Shown here: positions 17,074 through 25,728 of the stretch, one piece after another
How positions within the stretch are numbered: the stretch's first letter is position 1
Layout of the letters: each line of letters starts with the position of its first letter
Assembly (NCBI RefSeq): GCF_000826185.2
Contig: NZ_LN648873.1
Span: forward strand, 62,001-126,000
From: Microbacterium gorillae
GTDB lineage: Bacteria > Actinomycetota > Actinomycetes > Actinomycetales > Microbacteriaceae
DNA length: 64,000 nt
Reading direction: 5' to 3'
The notes under the pieces: model-generated
Database searches by the model: none
Told to the model about the DNA's origin: nothing
Seen by the model: only the letters and a program-made list of their open reading frames with translations
Translations under genes and position numbers: made by a program

Positions 17074-18564
17074 TCATGTTCGTGCCGGGATTCGGGACGG
17101 GAGCTTCGGGGCCGGCGGCCGTGTGGGGTGCCAGCTGTGGGTTTGGTCGTACCAGTGGGGTGCTCGGACTTCGGGTACCCCGTCGACAATGCGGATGGCC
17201 CAGCCGTTGGTGTCGAGGTAGCGGTGGTGGTTCCAGCAGAGGAGGACACCGTTGTCGATGCTGGTGGGCCCACCGTCGTGCCACTCGGTGACATGGTGGA
17301 ATTCACACCAGCGGGCCGGGGTATGGCATCCGGGGATGATGCAGGTGTGGTCGCGGGCGATGATCGCCCGGCGCTGGGTGGCGTTGAAGATGCGGTCCGC
17401 GATCGTCGTCGCCAACACCCGTCCGTTCTTCCCGGTGACCACCCGCTGGATCTGGCCGACGCAGGCCGTGTGGGTGGCGACCGCGACGGAGACGGGAACA
17501 TTCGTGCCGGTCGCGTCAGCACCGGTCACATGGCCCCATCCGGTGCCGGAGGCGAGGTCGGCCTGTTTCACGTGGACGACCAAGGTCGGGGCGGCGCCGC
17601 CGATGATCGACAGGTCAGACGACGCCGCGACCGTGAGGGCCGCGGCGAGGGCGTCGTGGGCGCGTTGCCCGATGGTGCGGTCATCATGCACGACGGGCTC
17701 GTCAGTCTCACGGAATCGGACGCCTTTGTCTTTGCCGTGGGGGTTGGTGATGGCGTCGATGACGGTCTGCAACTGTGCGGCGACTTCAGGCAGGAGGTTC
17801 CCGCGGATCGGGACGATCCCGTCCCGTGCGATCCCGAAGTACAGGGACCGGAGCCGGCTTGCGCGCTCGTCTTGCGGTTCGGCGCCGTCTTGGTCGAGGG
17901 CGGTCGCCCACGCTCCGGCGTGCACACGGAGCGTGTCGCTCATCACGGGGACTGAGCGACGTGCGAGCGTCGGGGGTTCATCTGTGGCGGGAGCGCCCCA
18001 GTCCCCAGCACCCGCCGCCTGTTCGGCGAGGACGATGTCATCGTCGTCGGTTCCGGCGACATCGGCGAGGGCCTGGTCGGCGAGCGCGAGGTGGTCGGCC
18101 GGGACCCGGTCACGGATCTGATCCAGCGGCACCGTGGCGGCGGCGAGGCCGTCGGCTCCGATCCGTCCGGTCAGGAGTGCGTCGCGGAGTGCGGGGAAGC
18201 GAGCGGGCCGGCGGTCCCCGGTCATCGCGAGATCTTCCCGGACGAGTTTCCCGAGCCTTGACCAGTTCTTGATCGTGGCGGGTGCGGCACCGGTGGTGCG
18301 TTGCATGAGCTCGTTCACGTTCCGACACCCACACGCCACATCGAACCGTTGCTCACCCGACGGGGAAGCGGACCGTTCCTCCGCTTCCGCGGTCGTGACG
18401 ATGAGCGCGGCTTGGGTGGTGCGGAGCAGGGCCCCGGCGTCGATCGCGAAGTCCAACAGCTCGGTCCGCGACGCGGTGGTGAGTCGGTTCTCCTGGAGCA
18501 GGGCGGTCACGGCGGTGATGGTCTGTGCCATCAGCCCCCGGGCCTGCTCCATCGAGGTTTCCAT
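17074..18564 (-). CDS. DUF222-domain HNH endonuclease (13E12-repeat family)
   Basis: A 496-residue protein with an N-terminal helical DUF222 domain (about residues 5-330) and a C-terminal HNH nuclease motif around residues 415-450: CHTPARWCEFHHVTEWHDGG, then TSIDNGVLLCWNHHRYLD. The metal-binding histidines and asparagine of the HNH fold are present, so it appears intact. This family is found in many copies per genome in actinobacteria, and in M. tuberculosis is known as the 13E12 repeat family. It may behave as a selfish or mobile gene, but no target duplication or partner transposase was seen here. The ATG at 18564 follows a weak ribosome-binding site. Confidence 0.9.
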   Translation of the reverse strand: METSMEQARGLMAQTITAVTALLQENRLTTASRTELLDFAIDAGALLRTTQAALIVTTAEAEERSASPSGEQRFDVACGCRNVNELMQRTTGAAPATIKNWSRLGKLVREDLAMTGDRRPARFPALRDALLTGRIGADGLAAATVPLDQIRDRVPADHLALADQALADVAGTDDDDIVLAEQAAGAGDWGAPATDEPPTLARRSVPVMSDTLRVHAGAWATALDQDGAEPQDERASRLRSLYFGIARDGIVPIRGNLLPEVAAQLQTVIDAITNPHGKDKGVRFRETDEPVVHDDRTIGQRAHDALAAALTVAASSDLSIIGGAAPTLVVHVKQADLASGTGWGHVTGADATGTNVPVSVAVATHTACVGQIQRVVTGKNGRVLATTIADRIFNATQRRAIIARDHTCIIPGCHTPARWCEFHHVTEWHDGGPTSIDNGVLLCWNHHRYLDTNGWAIRIVDGVPEVRAPHWYDQTHSWHPTRPPAPKLPSRIPART

Positions 18565-18843
18565 ACCCTGATTCTACCGTTCAGGCGACCTCATGAAGCG
18601 GTGTAAAGCCCAGTTCAGTAGTCTTTTACGTAGTCCCAAACAGGGGTCCAGTGCGACCTCCGTAGCCCGATAGTCCACGACCCCCGGGGACCCCACTTCC
18701 ACCCCCCTCCGGACCCCTTTCAGCGTTCGCCTGACCCCTCGGAAACGCGACCCGGCGACGCAACCCGCGCGCCCTCCCGGTCGTCTTAAGCCGCAGGAGA
18801 CCCAGCCGTCTCCAGAACGAGAGCGCCCCACGGCCGCGGAAGA

Positions 18844-19731
18844 TCAGCGCCAGTCGCTGCGTGCGCCGAAGTCGGCGGTGTCCGGGTCCGCACCGACCCG
18901 GCCGGGACCGGAGAGCCCGTCGATCGCAGCCATCTCCGCGTCGGTGAGGGCGAACCCCGCGACATCCGCGTTCTCCGCGATGCGCTGGGCGGACCGGGAC
19001 TTCGGTATCACCACGAGGTCGTGCTGCAGGTGCCAGCGGATGACGGCCTGCGCGGGGGTGACACCGTGCGCGTCGGCGATGCCGGTGATCACCGGGTCGG
19101 TCAGCACGGTATTGGGGCGGCTCTCCGAACCCCAGCCTGAACCGGAGGTGCCGCCGAGGGGACTCCATGACGTCGTGATGATGCCGTGGGCGTCGTGATA
19201 CGCCCGCAGCTCCGTCTGCGGGAAGCCGGGATGCAGCTCGATCTGATTCACCGCAGGGACGACGTCGGAATGGCCGGCGAGGAGCTCCAGGTGCCGGGTG
19301 CCGAAGTTGCTCACCCCGATGGCACGCGCGCGGCCGGACGCGAGGATCTCCTCGAACGCGGACCACGTGCTCAGCAGGCGCTCGTCGTCCTGCAACGGCC
19401 AGTGGATGAGGTACAGATCCACGTGATCGAGGCCCAGCAGCTCCAGACTGCGGTCGATCGCAGCGAGGGTGCGGTCGTGGCCCTGGTCCGGATTGTTGAG
19501 TTTGGTCGTCACGAACAGCTCGTCGCGCCCGACGTGGGACGCGGCGATGCCTCGTCCCACGCCGCGTTCATTCGCGTAGCCGGAGGCGGTGTCGATGTGC
19601 CGGTAGCCGCCCGCGATCGCATTCTGGACCAGCTCGCCGACCTCGTCGTCGGGAATCTGCCACGTGCCGAAGCCCAGGCGAGGCACGAGTGCGCCGGTGT
19701 TGAGGGAGAGGGGTGCGGTGGCGTCGGTCAT
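18844..19731 (-). CDS. Aldo/keto reductase
   Basis: A 295-residue NADPH-dependent (alpha/beta)8 reductase of the AKR5 (2,5-diketo-D-gluconate reductase-like) type. The catalytic tetrad is visible as Asp47, Tyr52, Lys77 and His110 in HIDTASGYANE, FVTTKLNN and LYLIHWP. Signature segments GVSNFGTRHLELL and the cofactor-binding VVIPKSRSAQRIAEN are intact. It reduces carbonyls to alcohols; the substrate is not known. The ATG overlaps the stop of the upstream AlkD-like gene by four bases (ATGA). Confidence 0.92.
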   Translation of the reverse strand: MTDATAPLSLNTGALVPRLGFGTWQIPDDEVGELVQNAIAGGYRHIDTASGYANERGVGRGIAASHVGRDELFVTTKLNNPDQGHDRTLAAIDRSLELLGLDHVDLYLIHWPLQDDERLLSTWSAFEEILASGRARAIGVSNFGTRHLELLAGHSDVVPAVNQIELHPGFPQTELRAYHDAHGIITTSWSPLGGTSGSGWGSESRPNTVLTDPVITGIADAHGVTPAQAVIRWHLQHDLVVIPKSRSAQRIAENADVAGFALTDAEMAAIDGLSGPGRVGADPDTADFGARSDWR

Positions 19732-20396
19732 GAGGTTCCCTCTCGACGGCGGACGATCTCGGTGATCCAGATGGGCGCGAACGGGGACGTGCAGCCGGGG
19801 GCGGTGGGGTAGTCCTTGAGGACCTCCAATCGCTCACCGATCGCCAGCGCGCGGGGGCGCAGGTCCGGGTGGAAGATGCCGATCTGGGCGAGCGCGTCGT
19901 TCATCGCCCACTGCAGCCGCTCCGGGGCGGACACCATCTCGGCCTCGATGCGATCGAGCAGTCCGGGCAGGTCCAGACCGTCCGGCTTCTTGATGATGCG
20001 CTCACTCGTCAGCGCCCAGCCGGCGGCGGCCACGTCCGGGTCCGCGTCGTCGAACCAGCGCACCCGCAGCTCCTCGGCGACCTTCGACTTCTTCACGAGA
20101 TAGTTCACCAGCCAGTCGAGGATCTTCGGCGCCCGGGCGGACCGGATCATCGCGTCATACTCGTCGGCGGTGAAATCCTTCGGCTTGGCCACCAGCAGCG
20201 CCACCAGTCGGGCCGCGGTGTCCTGGGTCTCCCACAACTGCCGGGCGAGCTCCGGATCGGCACCGGCGGACTTGGCCACCGCTCGCAATTTCGTCAGGTT
20301 CACGCCGTGATCGTCGCCATGGCGTTCGTTGACGGCTCGCGCCTTCGGGTCCTCCAGCGCGTCCAGCTCCTGGCGCACGTCGGCCACGGTCGTCAT
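19728..20396 (-). CDS. DNA alkylation repair protein, AlkD-like (HEAT repeats)
   Basis: A 222-residue all-helical protein of the DNA alkylation repair (AlkD) superfamily: GVNLTKLRAVAKSAG, then ARQLWETQDTAARLVALLVAKP, followed by FDDADPDVAAAGWALTSERI and ERLQWAMNDALAQIG, each fitting a HEAT-like helix pair. AlkD enzymes are glycosylases that remove positively charged bases such as 7-methylguanine, although many relatives have lost this activity. AGGAGGACCC before the ATG at 20396 excludes a 29-codon upstream extension. It is co-translated with the aldo/keto reductase gene. Confidence 0.85.
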   Translation of the reverse strand: MTTVADVRQELDALEDPKARAVNERHGDDHGVNLTKLRAVAKSAGADPELARQLWETQDTAARLVALLVAKPKDFTADEYDAMIRSARAPKILDWLVNYLVKKSKVAEELRVRWFDDADPDVAAAGWALTSERIIKKPDGLDLPGLLDRIEAEMVSAPERLQWAMNDALAQIGIFHPDLRPRALAIGERLEVLKDYPTAPGCTSPFAPIWITEIVRRREGTS

Positions 20397-20425
20397 GGGT
20401 CCTCCTGTCGGCGGTTTCCTCCAGT

Positions 20426-21619
20426 CTAGGAAGACGGCGGGAAGAGGACGTCGACGCCGTCCGCGAAGAAGCCGCGCCAGCACGCGAGATCGTGGCCGCC
20501 CTCATACTCCCGGTACGCGAACCGGTGCGGCGAGCCCGCGAGGAGATCGCGGAGCGCGCGGTGCTGGGGGAGCATCGTCGGTTCGTGGACCCCGACGGTC
20601 AGGAACAGCCGGGTCGCGTCCGCCGCGCCGGCGAGCTCGAGCATGTCGTACTGCCAGAGCGAGGCGGACTGACTGAGTGCACCGCCCACGGCATCCGGGC
20701 GCTCGAACGCCGTGCGCAGCGCCGTGAGACCGCCGAGGCTCTCGCCGGAGACGATGACGTCCGCGGCATGCGGGCTGACCGCGGTGATGGTCCGCAGCCA
20801 CGGCAGCAGTTCGTCGGCGATCTCGGCGGTCATCGTGCCGTCGATGCTGAGCTCGCTCATCCGGCGCACGACGCCGCCGGAATCGATCATGGCGATCACC
20901 GGGGCGCGCTCGTCCGTGCGGTGATCCACCGCGGCGGCCGCGTACCCGGACGCGTGCCACACCTCGCCGTCCAACGCGATGACCAGCGGACGCGGCTCGT
21001 CCTCGGCGGCGCGCGCGGGACGGTGCACCCAGACTCGGCGGCCGCTCGGGGACGTCAGCTCACGCGTTTCGCCGGCGAAGGCGGAGGCCAGATGCGGCTG
21101 CGGAGGAGCGTCCGGCAGCTCGGCGACCGAAGCGCCGACGCCGCCGTACGCTTGCAGCGTCGCGGGGTTGCGCGGGTCCACCACGCCGCTCTCACGCATG
21201 ACGCGCATGGCCCATCGCGGTTCGCGCTCGATCAGGTCAGCCGAGGTGCGGGCGTCCGCGGCGAGGACCGTGTACGAACCGCGCCACGCCGAGTCCAGAA
21301 CGAAGGTGGCGTGCCACACGTCGGTGCCCGGCACACGCTCCAGCGTCGAGTCCTCGAGCGTGTGGGAGATGCGGTTCAGCGTCACGTGGACCGCGTCAGC
21401 TTCGGAGTCGCGGAACAGGAACGTCACGCGGCGGGACCGCGCGCCGTGGGGCTCGATCAGCGGGGTCCGCGCGCCCGGTCCGGCCCAGAACGCGGCGACG
21501 ACACCATCCCGCGCGGTTGACGCCCGGAGATCGGTGACGAAGGCCGCGACGGCGTCGCTCTCGCCGCGGATCGCCGCAGGTACCTCCGGCGGCGCCGGCT
21601 GAGCGTTGGGACGCATCAT
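20426..21619 (-). CDS. Enterochelin esterase-like ferric siderophore hydrolase
   Basis: A 397-residue esterase of the Fes/IroD type. The N-terminal half (residues 20-180) resembles the Fes N-terminal domain (VTFLFRDSEADAVHV, then DSAWRGSYTVLAADAR). The C-terminal half is an esterase D-like alpha/beta hydrolase with nucleophile Ser294 in VSGESLGGLTALR and a catalytic His in EYEGGHDLACWR. No signal peptide, so it acts in the cytoplasm to open imported ferric siderophores of the triester type and release iron. Its ATG overlaps the ATPase stop (ATGA), placing it last in the siderophore uptake operon. Confidence 0.9.
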   Translation of the reverse strand: MMRPNAQPAPPEVPAAIRGESDAVAAFVTDLRASTARDGVVAAFWAGPGARTPLIEPHGARSRRVTFLFRDSEADAVHVTLNRISHTLEDSTLERVPGTDVWHATFVLDSAWRGSYTVLAADARTSADLIEREPRWAMRVMRESGVVDPRNPATLQAYGGVGASVAELPDAPPQPHLASAFAGETRELTSPSGRRVWVHRPARAAEDEPRPLVIALDGEVWHASGYAAAAVDHRTDERAPVIAMIDSGGVVRRMSELSIDGTMTAEIADELLPWLRTITAVSPHAADVIVSGESLGGLTALRTAFERPDAVGGALSQSASLWQYDMLELAGAADATRLFLTVGVHEPTMLPQHRALRDLLAGSPHRFAYREYEGGHDLACWRGFFADGVDVLFPPSS

Positions 21620-22422
21620 CCCGCATCCTCGGTCACACTCGTGATCGGAATCACAAGCGGGGTGCCGAACACCGGGTCGGACTGCACGTGCGCGCGCAGG
21701 CGGAAGACGTCCTCGAGCAGCTTCTCCGTCAGCACCGTGGCCGGGTCGCCCTCGGCGGCGATCGCGCCGTCCTTCATCACGATGAGGTGGTCGGCGTACC
21801 GGGCGGCCTGGTTGAGATCGTGCAGGACGAGCACGACGGTGCGGTCCTCGCTCCGGTTCAGTCCGCGGCAGAGCTCCAGGACGTCGAGCTGGTGCGAGAC
21901 GTCGAGGTAGGTGGTGGGTTCGTCCAGCAGCATCACCGGGGTGTCCTGGGCGAGCAGCATCGCGATCCAGACGCGCTGGCGCTGGCCGCCGGAGAGCTCC
22001 TCCACGCCGCGGTCGGCGAACTCCGCGACACCGGTCGCCGTCATCGCCGCCGACACCGCGCGCTCGTCGTCCGCGGACCACTGCTGCAGCATCCGCTGGT
22101 GCGGGAAGCGCCCGCGTCCGACGAGATCCGCCACGGTGATGCCGAACGGCGCGAGCGGCGACTGCGGCAGCAACCCGAGGCGACGCGCGAGGTCCTTCGA
22201 CCCGAGCGAGCGGATATCCGTTCCCTGCAGCGTCACGGTGCCGGCGGCCGGGGTCAGCAGGCGCGCGAGCGCGCGCAGCAGCGTGGACTTGCCGCACGCG
22301 TTCGGCCCGATGATGACGGTGACCTTGCCCGCGGGAATCGCGACGTCGAGGTCCCGGACCACTTCGCGGGCCTCGTAGCGCAGCGTCAGTCCGGTGGCGG
22401 CGAGCGCGTCGGTGGTGGTCAT
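21616..22422 (-). CDS. ABC transporter ATPase for ferric siderophore (FepC-like)
   Basis: A 268-residue ATPase: Walker A GPNACGKST (residues 39-47), signature LSGGQRQRV (143-151), Walker B PVMLLDEPT (about 163-171) and switch histidine in VLVLHDLNQA. It has the FepC/FhuC pattern (TDIRSLGSKDLARRLGLLPQ), and it energises import through the two FecCD permeases encoded upstream. AAAGGACGAC before the ATG at 22422 sets the start, five codons inside the longest frame. Confidence 0.95.
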   Translation of the reverse strand: MTTTDALAATGLTLRYEAREVVRDLDVAIPAGKVTVIIGPNACGKSTLLRALARLLTPAAGTVTLQGTDIRSLGSKDLARRLGLLPQSPLAPFGITVADLVGRGRFPHQRMLQQWSADDERAVSAAMTATGVAEFADRGVEELSGGQRQRVWIAMLLAQDTPVMLLDEPTTYLDVSHQLDVLELCRGLNRSEDRTVVLVLHDLNQAARYADHLIVMKDGAIAAEGDPATVLTEKLLEDVFRLRAHVQSDPVFGTPLVIPITSVTEDAG

Positions 22423-22438
22423 GTCGTCCTTTCGCACG

Positions 22439-23479
22439 TCACACCTGCTTCGCGCGGGTGAGGAGCCAGATGAGGTAGATGCCGCCGATGATGCCGGTCA
22501 TCCGACCGATCGGCAGGGCTGCGTTGATCGGCAGGGTCTGGGCCACGGTGTCGGCCAGGACCAGGAGCACCGCGCCCATCGCGGCGGCGCTGACCACCGG
22601 CACGGCGCGGGACCGGGTGAGGCGCGTCACGAGCTGCGGTGCGGCGAGTGCCACGAACGCGATCGGGCCGGCGGCGCCGGTGGCGAGTCCGGCGAGGGCG
22701 ACCGCGAGCAGCATCAGACCGACGCGCGTGGGCTCGACCCGGATGCCGAGCTGCTGCGCGAGGTCATCGCCCATCTCCATCAGCGTCGCCCGCCGCGCCA
22801 GCAGCGCGACGATCGGAATGAGCACCACGGTGCCGATCAGCACGGGCAATGCGTGCATCCACGTGCGCGCGCAGAGGGACCCGGCCAGCCACAGATTGGC
22901 GGAGGTGGCGTCATCGAGATCGCCGGTGACCAGCAGCAGGCTGTTGACCGCACTGAGCACCGCACCCACGCCGATGCCGACGAGGATCAGGCGGAACCCG
23001 CCGGTCACCCCGGCCTTGCGGGAGAGCAGGTAGACGACGACGGCGGTGAGCAGCCCGCCGACCACCGCGGCGATGGACACCTGGAGCGCGGACGCCCGGA
23101 ACACCACGATCTGCACGATCGCGCCGGTGGCCGCACCCGTGGTGAATCCGATCACGTCCGGCGAACCCAGCGCGTTGCGGGACACCGACTGGAAGATCGC
23201 GCCGGAGACACCGAGGGCGGCACCGGCGAAGATCGCCGTGACGGTGCGGGGCAGGCGCAGCCCCAGCACGACCCGGTCGGTGCGGACGTCCGGCGCATCG
23301 CCGAACAGCGTGGCCAGGACGTCGCCGAACGGGATGGCGAGGGTGCCGACCGTGAGTGAGATGACGCCGAGGACGGCGGTCAGCACCAGCAGCACCGCGG
23401 ATACGATCGCCAGGCGCGGCTGCACGCGCAGCGAGAGCGATCCGAATCGCAGCACGTGGAAGCGGTCCGGGGCGCTCAC
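22439..23479 (-). CDS. FecCD-family siderophore ABC permease (FepG-like)
   Basis: A 346-residue polytopic protein with about ten transmembrane helices. Typical FecCD elements are ALGVSGAIFQSVSRNALGSPDVIGFTTGA, where the family loop and the ATPase-coupling segment lie, and TGAAGPIAFVALAAPQLVTRL near the C-terminus. It forms one half of the permease heterodimer. The ATG overlaps the stop codon of the FepD-like gene (ATGA), and the ATPase gene starts 16 bases after its end. Confidence 0.95.
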   Translation of the reverse strand: MSAPDRFHVLRFGSLSLRVQPRLAIVSAVLLVLTAVLGVISLTVGTLAIPFGDVLATLFGDAPDVRTDRVVLGLRLPRTVTAIFAGAALGVSGAIFQSVSRNALGSPDVIGFTTGAATGAIVQIVVFRASALQVSIAAVVGGLLTAVVVYLLSRKAGVTGGFRLILVGIGVGAVLSAVNSLLLVTGDLDDATSANLWLAGSLCARTWMHALPVLIGTVVLIPIVALLARRATLMEMGDDLAQQLGIRVEPTRVGLMLLAVALAGLATGAAGPIAFVALAAPQLVTRLTRSRAVPVVSAAAMGAVLLVLADTVAQTLPINAALPIGRMTGIIGGIYLIWLLTRAKQV

Positions 23480-24495
23480 AGCTGCGCCATCCGGCGGCGG
23501 CGGACGAGGATCACGAAGAAGGGTCCACCCAGGACGGCGACCATGATGCCGACACCGATCTCACCGGTGGCCGGGATCGCGCGGCCGAGGATGTCCGCGA
23601 CGACCATGAGCGCGGCACCGATCAGCGCGGAGTACGGCAGCACCCAGCGGTGGTCGACGCCGACGAGGAGGCGGGCCAGGTGCGGCGCGGCGAGGCCGAG
23701 GAAGGCGATGGGGCCGGCAGCGGCGGTCGCGGCTCCGGCCAGGAGCACCACGACGAGTCCGGCGACCAGCCAGATGCGGGTCGGGTTCGCTCCGAGCGAG
23801 CGGCTGAGGTCCTCGCCGAGCATCGCGGAATCCAGCGGTCGGGCCAACAGGGCGGCCAACGCCACGCCGGTCGCCGCGACGATGGCGGTCACGATCAGCA
23901 CGTCATAGCCGCGGCCGGAGATGGAGCCGACCATCCAGTGGCGGTAGCGGTCGAAGACGCTCTCCTCACCGTTGATCAGCACGAGCTGGGTGAGGGACAT
24001 CAGCACCACCGTGAGTGCGGCGCCGGCCAGGACCAGCCGGACCGGGTTGGTGCCGCGACGGACACCGCCGAGCAGGTACACGGCGGCGGCGGTGACGGCG
24101 GCGCCGAGCATCCCGAGCCACATGTAGCCGGTGACGTCCGTGATGCCGAAGAACGAGATGCCGCAGGCGATCGCGACCGCCGCGCCGGCGTTGACGCCGA
24201 GGATGCCCGGCTCGGCGAGCGGGTTGCGGGTGAGGGCCTGCATGATGGCGCCCGCGATGCCGAGGCAGATGCCGACGACCACGGCCAGCAGGGTCCGGGG
24301 GATGCGCTGGAGCACGACGAGGAGGTGCTCGGAGTTCGTCTGATCGAACCGGAACAGGGCGTCCACAGCGGTGGCGGGGGAGATGTCGCGGGTGCCGACG
24401 ACGATGCTCACGAAGAGGCCGATGAGGATGACGGCGCCGATGACGAGCACGCCCAGCCGGCGGCGGCGGGCGAGAGGGGAGGAACGGTGCTGCAT
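23476..24495 (-). CDS. FecCD-family siderophore ABC permease (FepD-like)
   Basis: A 339-residue polytopic membrane protein, partner of the FepG-like permease. It shows the family motifs LGIAGAIMQALTRNPLAEPGILGVNAGA and AAAGPIAFLGLAAPHLARLLVG. It starts 43 bases after the binding-protein gene and overlaps the next permease gene, as expected for a BtuCD-type importer operon. Confidence 0.95.
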   Translation of the reverse strand: MQHRSSPLARRRRLGVLVIGAVILIGLFVSIVVGTRDISPATAVDALFRFDQTNSEHLLVVLQRIPRTLLAVVVGICLGIAGAIMQALTRNPLAEPGILGVNAGAAVAIACGISFFGITDVTGYMWLGMLGAAVTAAAVYLLGGVRRGTNPVRLVLAGAALTVVLMSLTQLVLINGEESVFDRYRHWMVGSISGRGYDVLIVTAIVAATGVALAALLARPLDSAMLGEDLSRSLGANPTRIWLVAGLVVVLLAGAATAAAGPIAFLGLAAPHLARLLVGVDHRWVLPYSALIGAALMVVADILGRAIPATGEIGVGIMVAVLGGPFFVILVRRRRMAQL

Positions 24496-24538
24496 GAGAG
24501 AGCGGACGGCGTCGGCCGCAGCCGACGCCGTCCGGATA

Positions 24539-25537
24539 TCACTTGGCGAAGTTGGCGACGACGCCGTCGACGATCTCGGTCGCGCTGTACTTGTCCACGC
24601 GGAACGAGTTCGCGCCGAGGCCGTAGACCTGGCCGGCCTTGACCGAGGGAATGTTGGCCAGCACCGGATCAGCGGCGAGGGCCTTCGCGCCCTCGTTGTC
24701 GACGCTCAGGGCGAAGGTGGTTTCGCCGGTCAGCTGGGTGAGGTTCTCGAAGCTGGCGAACACGAAGTCCTGACGCTGGTTGGCCTGCGTGTGCCACGCG
24801 GCGTCGGGCTCCTCGATCGTGAACCCGAGCGACTGCAGGAGCTTGGCGTGGGGGCCCGTGGTCTTGCCGATCGGGTTGTCCTCGCCGGCGCCGTTGTACG
24901 AGACGATGTTCGCCGCGCCGGCCGGGACGGTGATCTTGGTGGCGGCGTCAGCGACGTAGGCGTCGAACGCGGAGACGGTCTCCTCCGCCTCCTTCTCCAT
25001 GCCGAGGGCCTCACCGAGCTGCTCGGCGAGCTGCTCCCAGGTCTGCCCGCCGTAGTCCACGACGATGGTCGGCGCGATCTCCTGCAGCTGCGCGACCTGG
25101 TCGGCGACCGAATCGGCACCGGAGGTGGACACGACGATCAGATCGGGGGCGGCGCCGTGCACGGCCTCCAGGTCGACCTCGCCGGCCGGCCAGAGAGTGC
25201 TGACGCCCTCCTCCTGTGCGATGTCCGCCCACTGCGCGAAGAACTTGCCGTTGCCGGCCGCGCCGGACGCGGTCACCGGTGCTCCGATGGCCAACAGCGT
25301 TCCCGTGACGGTGACCGAGGTCGAGGCGATGCTCTCCGGCTGGGCCGGGATCTCGGTGGTCGTGCCGTCGGCGTTCTCGAACGTGCGGGGCCAGGATTCG
25401 GCTGCGGCGTTCTCGGTCGGGGCGGTCTCGGCTTCGGCGGCCGGGGCGCTCGATGAGCAACCGGCGAGGGCCGTGGCGGCCAGCAGCGCGGCGACGCCGG
25501 CTCCGATCAGGCGCGAGGAACGGGACATGACGGACAT
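24539..25537 (-). CDS. Iron-siderophore substrate-binding lipoprotein (FepB-like)
   Basis: A 332-residue secreted lipoprotein with a signal peptide and lipobox LAGC (Cys27), followed by an Ala/Glu/Thr-rich tether. The periplasmic-binding-protein class III fold is supported by QPESIASTSVTVTGTLLAIG, APDLIVVSTSGADSV and the NENSFRVDKY-like end (GANSFRVDKYSATEIVDGV). It captures ferric siderophore outside the membrane for the FepDG permease. AAGGACCCC precedes the ATG at 25537. A strong iron box lies about 70 bases upstream, making this the first gene of an iron-repressed operon that runs to 20426. Confidence 0.94.
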   Translation of the reverse strand: MSVMSRSSRLIGAGVAALLAATALAGCSSSAPAAEAETAPTENAAAESWPRTFENADGTTTEIPAQPESIASTSVTVTGTLLAIGAPVTASGAAGNGKFFAQWADIAQEEGVSTLWPAGEVDLEAVHGAAPDLIVVSTSGADSVADQVAQLQEIAPTIVVDYGGQTWEQLAEQLGEALGMEKEAEETVSAFDAYVADAATKITVPAGAANIVSYNGAGEDNPIGKTTGPHAKLLQSLGFTIEEPDAAWHTQANQRQDFVFASFENLTQLTGETTFALSVDNEGAKALAADPVLANIPSVKAGQVYGLGANSFRVDKYSATEIVDGVVANFAK

Positions 25538-25605
25538 GGGGTCCTTCCGGTGGGGAGTCTTCTCCCGGCGCGGCGGCGTCTGCCGATCACGCGCGTTGGA
25601 GTTAG

Positions 25606-25624
25606 TGAGGTAAGCCTAACCTAT
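25606..25624 (-). promoter_or_regulatory. DtxR/IdeR iron box
   Basis: Read on the minus strand, the 19 bases match the consensus TTAGGTTAGGCTAACCTAA at 16 positions. The site is upstream of the siderophore-binding lipoprotein gene and just downstream of an AT-richer stretch that could hold the -35 region, so bound regulator would block transcription when iron is plentiful. Confidence 0.88.
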
Positions 25625-25681
25625 CTTTCTCGCTGTCCAACAATTGTCGTCGACGGTGTCGGCGGGCACCCCGCGGGACGT

Positions 25682-25721
25682 CGAACGCGGCGGGGGTGCA
25701 CAGGCATCCCCGCCGCGTTCG
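25682..25721 (-). terminator. Hairpin downstream of the FtsX-type permease gene
   Basis: A perfect 14-bp stem (25682-25695 with 25708-25721) with a 12-base loop, eight bases after the stop codon. It separates the permease gene from the iron-regulated promoter. Confidence 0.7.
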
Positions 25722-25728
25722 GTCCGGC

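Noticed and set aside
17074..18564. HNH gene as a homing endonuclease or intein within a split host gene
   Set aside because: The DUF222-HNH protein is complete and free-standing; no intron, intein splice motifs or interrupted gene flank it.
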